A stretch of 64,000 nucleotides of DNA from Actinophytocola sp963825445 (GTDB lineage: Bacteria; Actinomycetota; Actinomycetes; Mycobacteriales; Pseudonocardiaceae), in contig CAWGTM010000036.1 of the NCBI GenBank assembly GCA_963825445.1, positions 62,001 to 126,000 on the forward strand, in the 5' to 3' direction. This document shows positions 42,135 to 50,097 of the stretch, in pieces. The stretch's first letter is position 1. Each line of letters begins with the position of its first letter. The position numbers and the translations under genes were made by a program. The notes beneath the pieces were generated by a model, which made no database searches, was not told the DNA's origin, and saw nothing but the letters and a program-made list of their open reading frames with translations.

Positions 42135-43472
42135 TCAGCGACCTCCCGGGGACGAGGACAGGTCGGTCGGGAGATCCGCGGCCTTCCCGCGTGCTGGTCG
42201 CGGGTCCGGACCACCGAAGGCGACCACCCGGTCCCAGAGCCAGTCGGCCATCGACGCGGCGACGGGCTCGTCGGGATGTCCGGGTCGACGCCTGACCAAC
42301 GCACCGAACGCGACGACGACCAGGTACGTCCCGGCGTCGTCGGTCATCACCTGTTCCCAGGCGTCGTTCTCCGGCCAGTCCGGGTGCGCGGCCGGGTCGG
42401 CCTCGATCTCGGTGCTCATGGCGATGATCTCGGCCGCCGACATCAGGCGGAACGGCTCGGCCAGCCCCCAGACGGCACCGGAGCCGGGCTGCTGGCCGTC
42501 GTGCCAGGCCAGCAGGTCCTCCGCGACCATGGAGCCGATCTTGTCGCCCTCGGTCTCGGCGGAGATCGCGGCTCCTGGTCGCAGGGTGGCGCGCAGGCCG
42601 GCGGGCATCACGTCGTCCAACGCCGCCAGTGCGGAGGCCAGGTCGACGCCGATCATCTGGTCGCGGAGTTGTTGCCACCCCAGCTCGATCACCCCGGCGC
42701 GGCGGATCTCCTCCAGCGTGATGTCCTGGGCGTCCGCGCTCTCGACTATCCGCAGCATCGTCCGAGCCGTCCCCACCAGGTTCTGCAGCAGGTCCTCGGT
42801 CGGGTTCTCGCGCAGGAGCCGCAGACCGAGTTGCTCGGCGTCGGCGAACCGGTACCGCACCAGATAGGCCCAGCCGAGCAGCAGAGCTACCGAGGAGTTC
42901 GCCGCGTCGGCCCGGATGGCCTCCTCGGCCGCGGGGGTGAACCGGTCGGGTGGTGCGAAGCTCCCCAGCAGGTACACGGCGCGTTTCCCGAGCGCTCTGC
43001 CGAGCAGGTCCGGCGTTGTCCGAGCGCAGAGTGCCATCGCCTCGTCGAGTTGGCGCCACCCGTCCTCGTGGTCCCCGCAGAGTGCCTGGGCATAGCCCAG
43101 CTCCATCCAGTCGTCCCAGTCCTCCTGGTCCTCGCCCAGCACGGTGCGCGCCCACCGCAGCGCCTCGGGATGATCGTGCAGGGCCAACGCCAGATGCCGA
43201 AGGGCACGAGCCGCGTTGACGAACTGGCGGTCGCGGCGACCAGCCACCTGGAGGTAGAGACGCCGCGCCTCGTCGGCCTCGCCGCAGAACTCGCGGTGAT
43301 TGCCGAGCAACAGCGACACGCTGCTCCGCTCCGGCTGGGCCGCGAGCACCCGCAGCGCCAGCTCGGCGACCCGGGGATGGGTCGGCTGTGCCGCGAAGAG
43401 CTCCCAGGCCAGGTCCAGGCTCCGCTCCACGGCGTCGCCGTCATCGGAGACCGTGGCGCCGAAATCCGTCAT
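42135..43472 (-). CDS. TPR-like protein of the SseB-AAA-TPR operon
   Basis: A 445-residue soluble protein. The N-terminal half consists of helical repeats of tetratricopeptide character: LDLAWELFAAQPTHPRVAEL, SVSLLLGNHREFCGEADEAR, NAARALRHLALALHDHPEAL, WMELGYAQALCGDHEDGWRQ and SSVALLLGWAYLVRYRFADA. The C-terminal 200 residues are mixed and acidic (IELGWQQLRDQMIGVDLASA, LMSAAEIIAMSTEIEADPAA) with no recognised domain. ATG 43472 overlaps the AAA gene stop (ATGA), implying tight coupling with the ATPase, for which it is probably an adaptor or substrate-recruiting partner. Unknown function. Confidence 0.8.
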   Translation of the reverse strand: MTDFGATVSDDGDAVERSLDLAWELFAAQPTHPRVAELALRVLAAQPERSSVSLLLGNHREFCGEADEARRLYLQVAGRRDRQFVNAARALRHLALALHDHPEALRWARTVLGEDQEDWDDWMELGYAQALCGDHEDGWRQLDEAMALCARTTPDLLGRALGKRAVYLLGSFAPPDRFTPAAEEAIRADAANSSVALLLGWAYLVRYRFADAEQLGLRLLRENPTEDLLQNLVGTARTMLRIVESADAQDITLEEIRRAGVIELGWQQLRDQMIGVDLASALAALDDVMPAGLRATLRPGAAISAETEGDKIGSMVAEDLLAWHDGQQPGSGAVWGLAEPFRLMSAAEIIAMSTEIEADPAAHPDWPENDAWEQVMTDDAGTYLVVVAFGALVRRRPGHPDEPVAASMADWLWDRVVAFGGPDPRPARGKAADLPTDLSSSPGGR

Positions 43473-44686
43473 CGCATGCCTCGCTTGACCCGGTAGGCCC
43501 GGAGTTGGTCGAAGGTGCCGTCGTCGACGCCGTACTCCAGCACCGGCGCCACCTGGTCGAACCAGGCCGTCGTGGACGGGATGACGCCGCCGACCGCGGC
43601 CAGCATCGCGTCGGTGGTGACCGGCACCAACGCACCGCTGTTCATCGACTCGACCATCGCCTGCTGCAGGACGGTGGTCGTCAGGTGGCTGAGGTCGGCA
43701 CCGGAGAACCCCCCGGTCGCCGCCGCGACGGCCACGACATCGACATCGTCGGCCGGTTTGCCCGCCAGTGCGCCCTGGACGATCGCCGCCCTGGCGACCG
43801 CGTCGGGTGGCAGCACCAGCACCGTCTTGTCGATCCGGCCCGGTCGGCGCAGCGCGGAGTCGATGTCCCACGGGCGGTTCGTCGCGGCCAGGAAGTAGAC
43901 CCCGTCGTTCGCGCCCGCCACGCCGTCGAGCTCCTCCAACAGCTGGGTGACGAGCATCCGCATCGACTGCGACCCGCCGCCACCGGAGGTACGTCGTCCG
44001 CCGAGCGCGTCGAACTCGTCGAAGAAGATCACGCACGGCGCGGCCGCGCGTGCGTGGCGGAACACGCTCTGGATCGCCTTCTCGCTCTCCCCGATCCACG
44101 AGCTGAGCAGGTCCGCGAGGGTCACGTGGATGAAGGACGCTCCGAGATCGCCCGCGATCGCCCTGGCGATGAACGTCTTGCCGCAACCGGGTGGGCCGTA
44201 CATCAGCAGCGACCCGCCCGGCCGCTGCCCGAACGCCGCCGCCACCTCCGGATTGCGCAGCGGAGCCAGGAACGCGGTGTCCAGGTGCCGCTTGACCTCG
44301 GCGAGACCCGCGACGTCGGCCAGCGTCACCGCCGGGCGCTCGGCGTCCCACGGCGACGCTGACGCGGCCGCGCCGCCGTGGTGACGGTCCTCGTCGGCCG
44401 GGGCCGGAACCCGTCCCGCGGACCGTGCCGTCGGCGCGGTCTCGGCGGGCGGCGTCGGGTTCGAGGTGCGCAACCGCGCCGCCATCAGTCGGGCCCGCAG
44501 CACGCGGATCCGCGCCGGATCACCGCCGAGGGCCTCGAACGCGTCCAGTTCGGTGGCGGCGCGGCCCGGGTCCTGCTCCATCAGCAGCGTGACGAAATCC
44601 TCACGCAGTGCCAGATTGCCGGGGTCGGCCTCCACCTCGCGCGCGATCACCTCGACGAAGCTGTCGTCTGGATGGGCGCCGTTCAC
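43469..44686 (-). CDS. AAA+ ATPase (Vps4/spastin-like, single AAA module) with TPR-like N-terminus
   Basis: A 405-residue AAA+ protein. Residues 1-75 are a helical, TPR-like lead (VEVIAREVEADPGNLALRED), 76-115 a Pro/Ala/Glu linker, then one AAA module: VTLADVAGLAEVKRHLDTAF, Walker A GPPGCGKT (164-171), Walker B VIFFDEFDALGG (219-230), sensor-1 AATNRPWDIDSALRRPGRID (268-286) with the two arginine fingers, and TGGFSGADLSHL (sensor-2 region). GTG 44686 overlaps the upstream stop (GTGA) and its own stop overlaps the TPR gene. It is a ring-forming unfoldase or remodeller; the partners point to a dedicated, uncharacterised machine. Confidence 0.93.
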   Translation of the reverse strand: MNGAHPDDSFVEVIAREVEADPGNLALREDFVTLLMEQDPGRAATELDAFEALGGDPARIRVLRARLMAARLRTSNPTPPAETAPTARSAGRVPAPADEDRHHGGAAASASPWDAERPAVTLADVAGLAEVKRHLDTAFLAPLRNPEVAAAFGQRPGGSLLMYGPPGCGKTFIARAIAGDLGASFIHVTLADLLSSWIGESEKAIQSVFRHARAAAPCVIFFDEFDALGGRRTSGGGGSQSMRMLVTQLLEELDGVAGANDGVYFLAATNRPWDIDSALRRPGRIDKTVLVLPPDAVARAAIVQGALAGKPADDVDVVAVAAATGGFSGADLSHLTTTVLQQAMVESMNSGALVPVTTDAMLAAVGGVIPSTTAWFDQVAPVLEYGVDDGTFDQLRAYRVKRGMR

Positions 44687-45126
44687 CGAGCGGCCCCTTC
44701 GATCCAGCCCTTGAGCAGACCCAGGTTCGCCAGCGGGATGTGGTGACCGAGCCGCGGATGGTCCAGCGTCACACCGACGACGCCGGCCTTGCCGAACGAG
44801 GCGACGTAGTCGATCGCGGCCGGCATCGGCACGCTGAACAACGGCACCGCGCCACCCTCGGCGTCGGCCGGCCCGAGGCCGCGGGCGGCTTCGTTCGCCC
44901 GTGCGGCGCTGCTGTAGAGGCAGATCATCGGCCCCTGCTCGGCGCCCACACCGTAGGGGCGGGGCTGGTCGGCCGAGCCACGCGCGATGAAGAACCAGTG
45001 CTCCAACCCGGTCACGTGGCGCCACAGCGCGATCTGCGCCGTCGTGTCTCCCGCGGGCGCTGCTCTGACCGCCTCGTCGAGGCGGTCCAGTTCGGCGACC
45101 ATCTCGGGGTCGTTGTCTGTGGTCAT
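44683..45126 (-). CDS. SseB-like small protein, first gene of the AAA operon
   Basis: A 147-residue protein. QIALWRHVTGLEHWFFIARG, GPMICLYSSAARANEAARGL, GAVPLFSVPMPAAIDYVASF and IPLANLGLLKGWIEGAAR follow the N-terminal SseB/enhanced-serine-sensitivity fold (helical lead, then strands ending in P-L-A-N-L). The SseB fold occurs in type III secretion accessory proteins and in many actinomycete proteins of unknown role. The family call is by pattern. ATG 45126 is used; the ribosome site is weak. The stop overlaps the AAA gene, so the three genes are co-translated. Confidence 0.7.
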   Translation of the reverse strand: MTTDNDPEMVAELDRLDEAVRAAPAGDTTAQIALWRHVTGLEHWFFIARGSADQPRPYGVGAEQGPMICLYSSAARANEAARGLGPADAEGGAVPLFSVPMPAAIDYVASFGKAGVVGVTLDHPRLGHHIPLANLGLLKGWIEGAAR

Positions 45127-45289
45127 CCGGTTCTCTCTCGTCTGCTCAGCTGTCCGCGGTGGCGATCGCGACCCTACTGGGACGGCATGCTGGGCGACTG
45201 GCACGGAACGGTCGGAGCGTCGCCGGACACGGCGCGCACGTTGAGCGACCCCGGTCGGGCCACAGTAACGTCCTGACGATGGTGTGGTT

Positions 45290-46114
45290 ATGAACCGGTC
45301 AAAGGCTCGGTCAAAGGCGAAGTCCCGAGAGGTGACCAGGAGCGCGCCGTTCCAGTTGGTGGCCCGGTTGGGCCTGGTGGCCTACGGCGTGGTCCATCTG
45401 CTGGTCGCGTGGCTCGCGGTGCAGGTCGCGTTGGGCGGCGGAGGCGGCAAGGCGGACAAGGCCGGTGCGCTGCAGTCGATCGCGGCCAACACCGGCGGGG
45501 ACGTGCTGTTGTGGCTGATCGCGGTCGGTCTCGGCGTCGCGACCCTGTGGCAGCTGGTGGAGGCGGTGACCGGCCCGCGGGAGAGCAAGCAGGACAAGTT
45601 GCTCCGCGCGATGAACCTCGGCGAGGCGATCCTGTTCGGCTATCTGGCCTTCAGCGCGGGCAAGCTCGCGACGGGCAAGCCCGCGTCGTCGACCGACGAG
45701 GCCCAGCTCGGCCTGATCGGCGGCCTGCTCAGCCAGCCGTGGGGCAAGCCGGTGGTCATCCTGATCGGCGTCGCGATCGTCGCGGCCGGGCTGTTCATCG
45801 CCCACCACGGCTTCGCGAAGCGCTTCACCAAGGAACTCGACCTGCACAAGGCGAGCCGGCCGACGCGGACGGCGGTGGTCCGGCTGGGGCAGGTCGGCTA
45901 CTGCGCACTCGGCGCCGTGTACGCCATCGCGGGCGCGCTGGTCGTGGTCGCCGCGGTGCGGAGCCAGCCCGCGAAGGCGACCGGTCTGGACGTCGCCCTG
46001 CGGACACTCGCGGCACAGACCTACGGCACCCTGTTGTTGCTCCTGGTCGCCGCGGGCCTGGCGATCTTCGCCGTGTTCACGTTCCTGGACGCCCGCTTCC
46101 GCAAGAGGGGCTGA
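45290..46114 (+). CDS. DUF1206 integral membrane protein
   Basis: A 274-residue protein with six membrane segments arranged as three pairs. Each pair has the DUF1206 pattern: ARLGLVAYGVVHLLVAWLAV, MNLGEAILFGYLAFSAGKLA and RLGQVGYCALGAVYAIAGAL. Arg/Lys-rich N-terminus (NRSKARSKAKSREVTRSAPF). Widespread in actinomycetes, no known function. ATG 45290 chosen; an upstream GTG at 45284 is also in frame; no strong ribosome site. Divergent from the SseB-like gene across about 160 bases. Confidence 0.85.
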   Translation: MNRSKARSKAKSREVTRSAPFQLVARLGLVAYGVVHLLVAWLAVQVALGGGGGKADKAGALQSIAANTGGDVLLWLIAVGLGVATLWQLVEAVTGPRESKQDKLLRAMNLGEAILFGYLAFSAGKLATGKPASSTDEAQLGLIGGLLSQPWGKPVVILIGVAIVAAGLFIAHHGFAKRFTKELDLHKASRPTRTAVVRLGQVGYCALGAVYAIAGALVVVAAVRSQPAKATGLDVALRTLAAQTYGTLLLLLVAAGLAIFAVFTFLDARFRKRG

Positions 46115-46138
46115 CCCGACACCTCACCAGGGTATAAG

Positions 46139-46170
46139 TTGACTGAAACTTAGTCAGTCGGCTTACTAAG
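46139..46170 (+). promoter_or_regulatory. Promoter and inverted-repeat operator before the MmpL gene
   Basis: TTGACT (46139-46144) and TTACTA (46163-46168) make a -35/-10 pair with 18-base spacing, ending 10 bases before ATG 46179. Two overlapping inverted repeats cover it: GACTGA/TCAGTC (46141-46146, 46154-46159) and CTTAGT/ACTAAG (46149-46154, 46165-46170). The layout fits repression by the MarR-type protein encoded downstream. Confidence 0.55.
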
Positions 46171-46178
46171 CGGGGATC

Positions 46179-48323
46179 ATGCGCAGCTGGATGTCGTGGG
46201 TGCTGGGGCACAAGATCGTCGTGGTGGTCGCCTGGCTGGTGGTTGCCGCGGCCGGCGCGCTGACGGCGCCGACGACGTCCGAGTCGCTGAGTTACGACTT
46301 CAGCCTCCCCGGTCAGCCGGCGCACGAGACGAACACCGAGATCGTCGAGCGGTTCGGCGGGGGAGGGTTGAACGATCCGCTGCTGCTGGTGTCACGCGCG
46401 GAACCACGAACGTTCGACGACCCGGTCGCGGTGCGAGACTTTCAGGAGACCGCGCGGAACCTCGCCCGGGTCGTACCCGGGACGCGGATCGTCACGCCCG
46501 CTGACGACCGCACGCTGGTCGGCGAGGGCGGTGCGGTCGCGGTCGCGGTGTTGTATCCGACGGTCACCCCGGGTCCCGAGCCGTACGTCGCCGCGCTGCC
46601 CGCCCTGCGTGGCGCCGTCGACGACATCGAGGGGATCGGTGTCGCGGGTCAGCGGTTCGAGCTGACCGGAGCCCTGCTGCTCGCGGAAGGGTCCGCCGGC
46701 GGGGACCGTGGCGCGCTGGCCGAGATCCTGCTCGGTGGCCTGGGTGCGTTGATCGTGCTGGTCCTCGTGTTCGGGTCGCTGCTCGCGGCCGTGCCGCTGG
46801 TGATCGCCGCGGCATCGATCCTCGGTACGTTCCTGTGCCTGCTTCTGTTGACCTCGTTCATGGACGTGTCGTTCGTCGTGCAGTTCCTGGTGGGTCTCAT
46901 CGGGCTCGGCGTGGCGATCGACTACTCGCTGCTGATCGTCATGCGGTGGCGGGAGGAACGCGCGGGTGGTGCCGACAACGACGCCGCCGTGCGCACCGCC
47001 ATGGCGACCGCCGGCCGATCGGTGGTGTTCAGCGGAGTGACGGTGGCGGTGTCCCTCGCGGCGCTCGTGCTGGTGCCGCTGCCGTTCCTGCGCAGCATCG
47101 GTCTCGGCGGCTTGCTCATCCCGCTGCTGAGCGTCGCGACCTCTTTGACGTTGTTGCCGGTGCTGCTGGCGACGATCGGGCCGAAGCTGCAGTGGCCGCG
47201 CAAGCACGTTCGCTCGCCGGTCAGCCGGACGTGGGGCCGGATCGCGCGCTGGGTGATCGGCCACCGATGGCTGACGATCATCGGCAGTGTGGTGGTGCTG
47301 CTCGCGCTGGCCGCGCCGATGCTGGGGTTGGCGCTCGGCACACCGCAGATCAGCGCGTTCGGCGCCGACACCGCCGAGAGCCGCACCGCTCGCGCGGTGA
47401 CCGACGCGGACCTGCCGGTCGGTGTGTTCCGGCCGGTGGAGGTCCTCGTCGAGGCCGACGCCGTCGAGACGACCGTTCGACAACTCGGTGCGGTGGAGGG
47501 GGTCGCCGGTGCCGTCGCGCCCGCCGGCGACGGATGGCGTGACCAGGGCGACCAGCTCGTGCAGGTGTGGACCGCCGCCGATCCGTCGAGTGCGGCCGGC
47601 CGCGAGACCCTCGACCGCGTCCGGGCTCTCGAGGCCGGCGCCGTGGGCGGCACCCCGGCCGAGGACGCCGACTTCGTCGAGGCCGTGTACGGCGACGTCG
47701 GCTGGGTGATCCTCGGCGTCGTCGTCGTGACCTTCCTGCTGTTGGCTCGCGCGCTGCGGTCGTTGTGGCTGCCGGTCAAGGCCCTCCTGCTCAACGCCGT
47801 TTCCCTGGGCGCCGCCTATGGCATCACCGTGCTGATCTGGCAGGACGGGTTCGGCTCGGATCTGCTGTTCGGGGCGAGCGCGAGTGGGGTGATCACCACG
47901 TGGGTCCCCATCGCGGCGTTCGCGTTCCTGTTCGGCCTGTCCATGGACTACGAGGTGTTCATCCTGGCCCGCATGCGCGAGTCCTACGACGAGCACGGCG
48001 ACACACCGCGGGCGGTGGTCGACGGCATCGCCAACACCGGGCGCCTGGTCACCTCGGCCGCGCTGATCCTGTTCCTGGCGTTCGTGGCGCTGTCGACCGT
48101 GCCGGCCGTCGAGGTGAAGATCCTCGCCACCACGCTGGCACTCGGCATCGCGATCGACTCGGTCATCGTCCGCGGACTGCTCGCCCCGGCGCTGGTCAGC
48201 GTGCTCGGCCGCGCCAACTGGCTGCTCCCTCGGCCCTTGGCGACCCTTCTCCGCGTCCGGCCGTCACACCAGGACACTCCGCCGAGGATCACGTCCGCGG
48301 CCGGCGGGGACGGTGGGCACTAA
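46179..48323 (+). CDS. MmpL-family RND transporter
   Basis: A 714-residue MMPL protein with two homologous halves of about six membrane helices each. Half 1 starts LGHKIVVVVAWLVVAAAGAL, has the periplasmic domain ALRGAVDDIEGIGVAGQRFE, and IGLGVAIDYSLLIVMRWREE (the Asp/Tyr pair of the proton relay). Half 2 has FLFGLSMDYEVFILARMRES and IVRGLLAPALVSVLG. These exporters carry lipids, siderophores or drugs with proton energy. An in-frame overlap with the MarR-type gene start and the operator before it suggest a drug- or metabolite-induced pump. Confidence 0.93.
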   Translation: MRSWMSWVLGHKIVVVVAWLVVAAAGALTAPTTSESLSYDFSLPGQPAHETNTEIVERFGGGGLNDPLLLVSRAEPRTFDDPVAVRDFQETARNLARVVPGTRIVTPADDRTLVGEGGAVAVAVLYPTVTPGPEPYVAALPALRGAVDDIEGIGVAGQRFELTGALLLAEGSAGGDRGALAEILLGGLGALIVLVLVFGSLLAAVPLVIAAASILGTFLCLLLLTSFMDVSFVVQFLVGLIGLGVAIDYSLLIVMRWREERAGGADNDAAVRTAMATAGRSVVFSGVTVAVSLAALVLVPLPFLRSIGLGGLLIPLLSVATSLTLLPVLLATIGPKLQWPRKHVRSPVSRTWGRIARWVIGHRWLTIIGSVVVLLALAAPMLGLALGTPQISAFGADTAESRTARAVTDADLPVGVFRPVEVLVEADAVETTVRQLGAVEGVAGAVAPAGDGWRDQGDQLVQVWTAADPSSAAGRETLDRVRALEAGAVGGTPAEDADFVEAVYGDVGWVILGVVVVTFLLLARALRSLWLPVKALLLNAVSLGAAYGITVLIWQDGFGSDLLFGASASGVITTWVPIAAFAFLFGLSMDYEVFILARMRESYDEHGDTPRAVVDGIANTGRLVTSAALILFLAFVALSTVPAVEVKILATTLALGIAIDSVIVRGLLAPALVSVLGRANWLLPRPLATLLRVRPSHQDTPPRITSAAGGDGGH

Positions 48324-48831
48324 CCTGCTGTGGGTGCCCAACGAGACAGTGCCGCCGTGGTCGGTCGAGCTGGTGGCGTCCATGCCGGCGTGGACGCTGG
48401 TCCAGGCCTTCCACGCCATGGCGAGAGGATTCACCGAGCTGTTCGCCGAACTCGGTCTCACCCCGACCCAGTTCGGCGTGTTGGGACAGCTGGCGCTGGA
48501 ACCCGGGCTCATCCAGTCCGAGCTGGCCAGACGCGTGCTGGTCCGACCGCAGAGCGTCGGTGCCGTCATCACCTATCTCGCCGACCGGGACCTCGTGCAC
48601 CGTGAACCCGGCGGCGGACGCGGTCGAGCCCGCATCGTCACCATCACCGACGCGGGACAGGACCTGCTCGCGAAAGCCATCCCTCGCCTGGTGCGGTTCA
48701 ACTCACCGGAGACCCTCGGACTCCGCCCGGGTGAGGCCGAGACGCTGAACACCCTGCTGCACAAGGTGATCACGACGTTCCAGGAACCGGACCACCGAGC
48801 AGCCGCCCGCGAAGCAGGCGACCGCCGCTGA
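48313..48831 (+). CDS. MarR-family regulator of the MmpL gene
   Basis: A 172-residue winged-helix repressor: VQAFHAMARGFTELFAELGL, LTPTQFGVLGQLALEPGLIQ, SELARRVLVRPQSVGAVITY (recognition helix), LADRDLVHREPGGGRGRARI (wing) and VTITDAGQDLLAKAIPRL. GTG 48313 lies inside the last codons of mmpL and GTG 48331 is an alternative start. A C-terminal extension of about 25 residues (TTFQEPDHRAAAREAGDRR) is charged. MarR proteins next to efflux pumps usually repress them and release DNA on ligand binding. Confidence 0.9.
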   Translation: MGTNLLWVPNETVPPWSVELVASMPAWTLVQAFHAMARGFTELFAELGLTPTQFGVLGQLALEPGLIQSELARRVLVRPQSVGAVITYLADRDLVHREPGGGRGRARIVTITDAGQDLLAKAIPRLVRFNSPETLGLRPGEAETLNTLLHKVITTFQEPDHRAAAREAGDRR

Positions 48832-48854
48832 CCCGCTCGGACGTTTCGGTCCGT

Positions 48855-49901
48855 TCAGCGCGATCCTCGACGCCGGACAGGGGTCTCGTTTCTGGTGCTG
48901 CCTCGGGTTACGAGCGAGACGGTGCTGACGATGTGTTCCGGGGCGGCGTTCTTGTCCGCGAGCTGTCGGCGCAGCAGGCGCAGCGCTTCGGCCACCATCG
49001 TCGGGCGGTCGGGGTCGATGGTCGTCAGACCGGGGGCGAGGTGCTGGGAGATGTCGAGGTTGTCGAACCCGACGAGCTGGATGTCATCCGGAACGCGCAA
49101 CCCGGCATCGTGGAGGCCGGCCAGGGCGCCGATCGCCACCTCGTCGGTAACGGCGAAGATGCCGTCGATCTTCAGTCCAGCGGCCAGCACATCGGTGATC
49201 GTGGCTCGTGCCTCCGCGATCGAGTAGTCGTGGAGTGGAATCACGAGGTCGGGGCGGGGATCCAGGCCCGCGTCGGCGAGCGCGCGGGACCAGCCGTTCG
49301 CGCGATGGGTCGCCATCTCCGGACGAGGTGCGGTGAGTTTGCCGCCCAGCACCGCGATTCGTCTCGCGCCGCAGGTGATCAGGTACTCGGTGGCCAGTCG
49401 CGCTCCGGCGAAGTTGTGCATCTGGACGCGGTGGTAGCGGTCTGGCACGTCCTGCTCGCCGAGCAGCACGATCGGCAGGTCCGGGTGGATCCGATCGAGG
49501 TCGGCCATGTCCAGTCCGACAGCGCCGAGCAGAACGCCGTCGTACTGCTGGAGCCGGGCGAGCGAGAGCGCGGAGAGCTCGCGTTCACGGCTCGCGCCCG
49601 ACTGTTCGACGACGAGGTGCATGCGGTCCGCCGCCAGTGCGTCCGAGATCAGGGACGCCAACTCGCCGTAGTAGTGCAGGTCGAACCTCGGCACGATCAG
49701 GCCGACCGTGCCGGTCCGCCCCGATCGAAGGCGCCGGGCGGTCAGGTTGACCTCGTAGCCGAGCCGGTCGACGACGTCGAGTACGTGAAGTCGGGTGTCG
49801 GCCCCGACGTTCGACCGGTCGTTGAGCACGTTCGACACGGTCATCACCGACACGCCGGCTTCGCGTGCCACTTCGCTCATCGTGACGGTGCGTCGTCCCA
49901 T
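48855..49901 (-). CDS. LacI-family repressor of the arabinofuranosidase/CUT1 operon
   Basis: A 348-residue LacI/GalR regulator. ATG 49901 begins MGRRTVTMSEVAREAGVSVM, TVSNVLNDRSNVGADTRLHV (HTH and hinge), with LTARRLRSGRTGTVGLIVPR. Ligand domain: DGVLLGAVGLDMADLDRIHP, RIAVLGGKLTAPRPEMATHR, IDGIFAVTDEVAIGALAGLH and QLVGFDNLDISQHLAPGLTT. The longer reading from 49961 is possible but unneeded. Divergent from the GH51 gene; the gap contains a perfect CGAAAGTTTCG at 50047-50057, the same motif as at the first LacI locus. Confidence 0.92.
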   Translation of the reverse strand: MGRRTVTMSEVAREAGVSVMTVSNVLNDRSNVGADTRLHVLDVVDRLGYEVNLTARRLRSGRTGTVGLIVPRFDLHYYGELASLISDALAADRMHLVVEQSGASRERELSALSLARLQQYDGVLLGAVGLDMADLDRIHPDLPIVLLGEQDVPDRYHRVQMHNFAGARLATEYLITCGARRIAVLGGKLTAPRPEMATHRANGWSRALADAGLDPRPDLVIPLHDYSIAEARATITDVLAAGLKIDGIFAVTDEVAIGALAGLHDAGLRVPDDIQLVGFDNLDISQHLAPGLTTIDPDRPTMVAEALRLLRRQLADKNAAPEHIVSTVSLVTRGSTRNETPVRRRGSR

Positions 49902-50046
49902 AGCGGTCACTCTCTCAGCCCGGGTGCGGGACCTGGGCATCGGTGTATGTCGATCAGTCACGAAATAGCGACGATGCGCCGTGTTCGGCTTGACGACGGG
50001 GTGCCGAGTCGCAACTCTTTCCGGTCGGAAGTGTAACGATAAACTA

Positions 50047-50057
50047 CGAAAGTTTCG
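50047..50057. promoter_or_regulatory. LacI-type operator CGAAAGTTTCG before the GH51 gene
   Basis: An exact 11-base palindrome 41 bases upstream of ATG 50098 and in the divergent gap of its LacI regulator, downstream of an AT-rich TAACGATAAAC stretch that could be the -10 region. It is identical in its core to the site at 38934-38944 in the other sugar locus. Confidence 0.7.
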
Positions 50058-50097
50058 CTAGTTCAACGCGGCGCGGACCGTCATACCGGAAGGCGAC

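Noticed and set aside
46392..47996. A 534-residue His/Gln/Arg-rich minus-strand protein inside mmpL
   Set aside because: Antisense to an unmistakable MmpL gene; composition is the usual reverse-frame product of GC-rich coding DNA.
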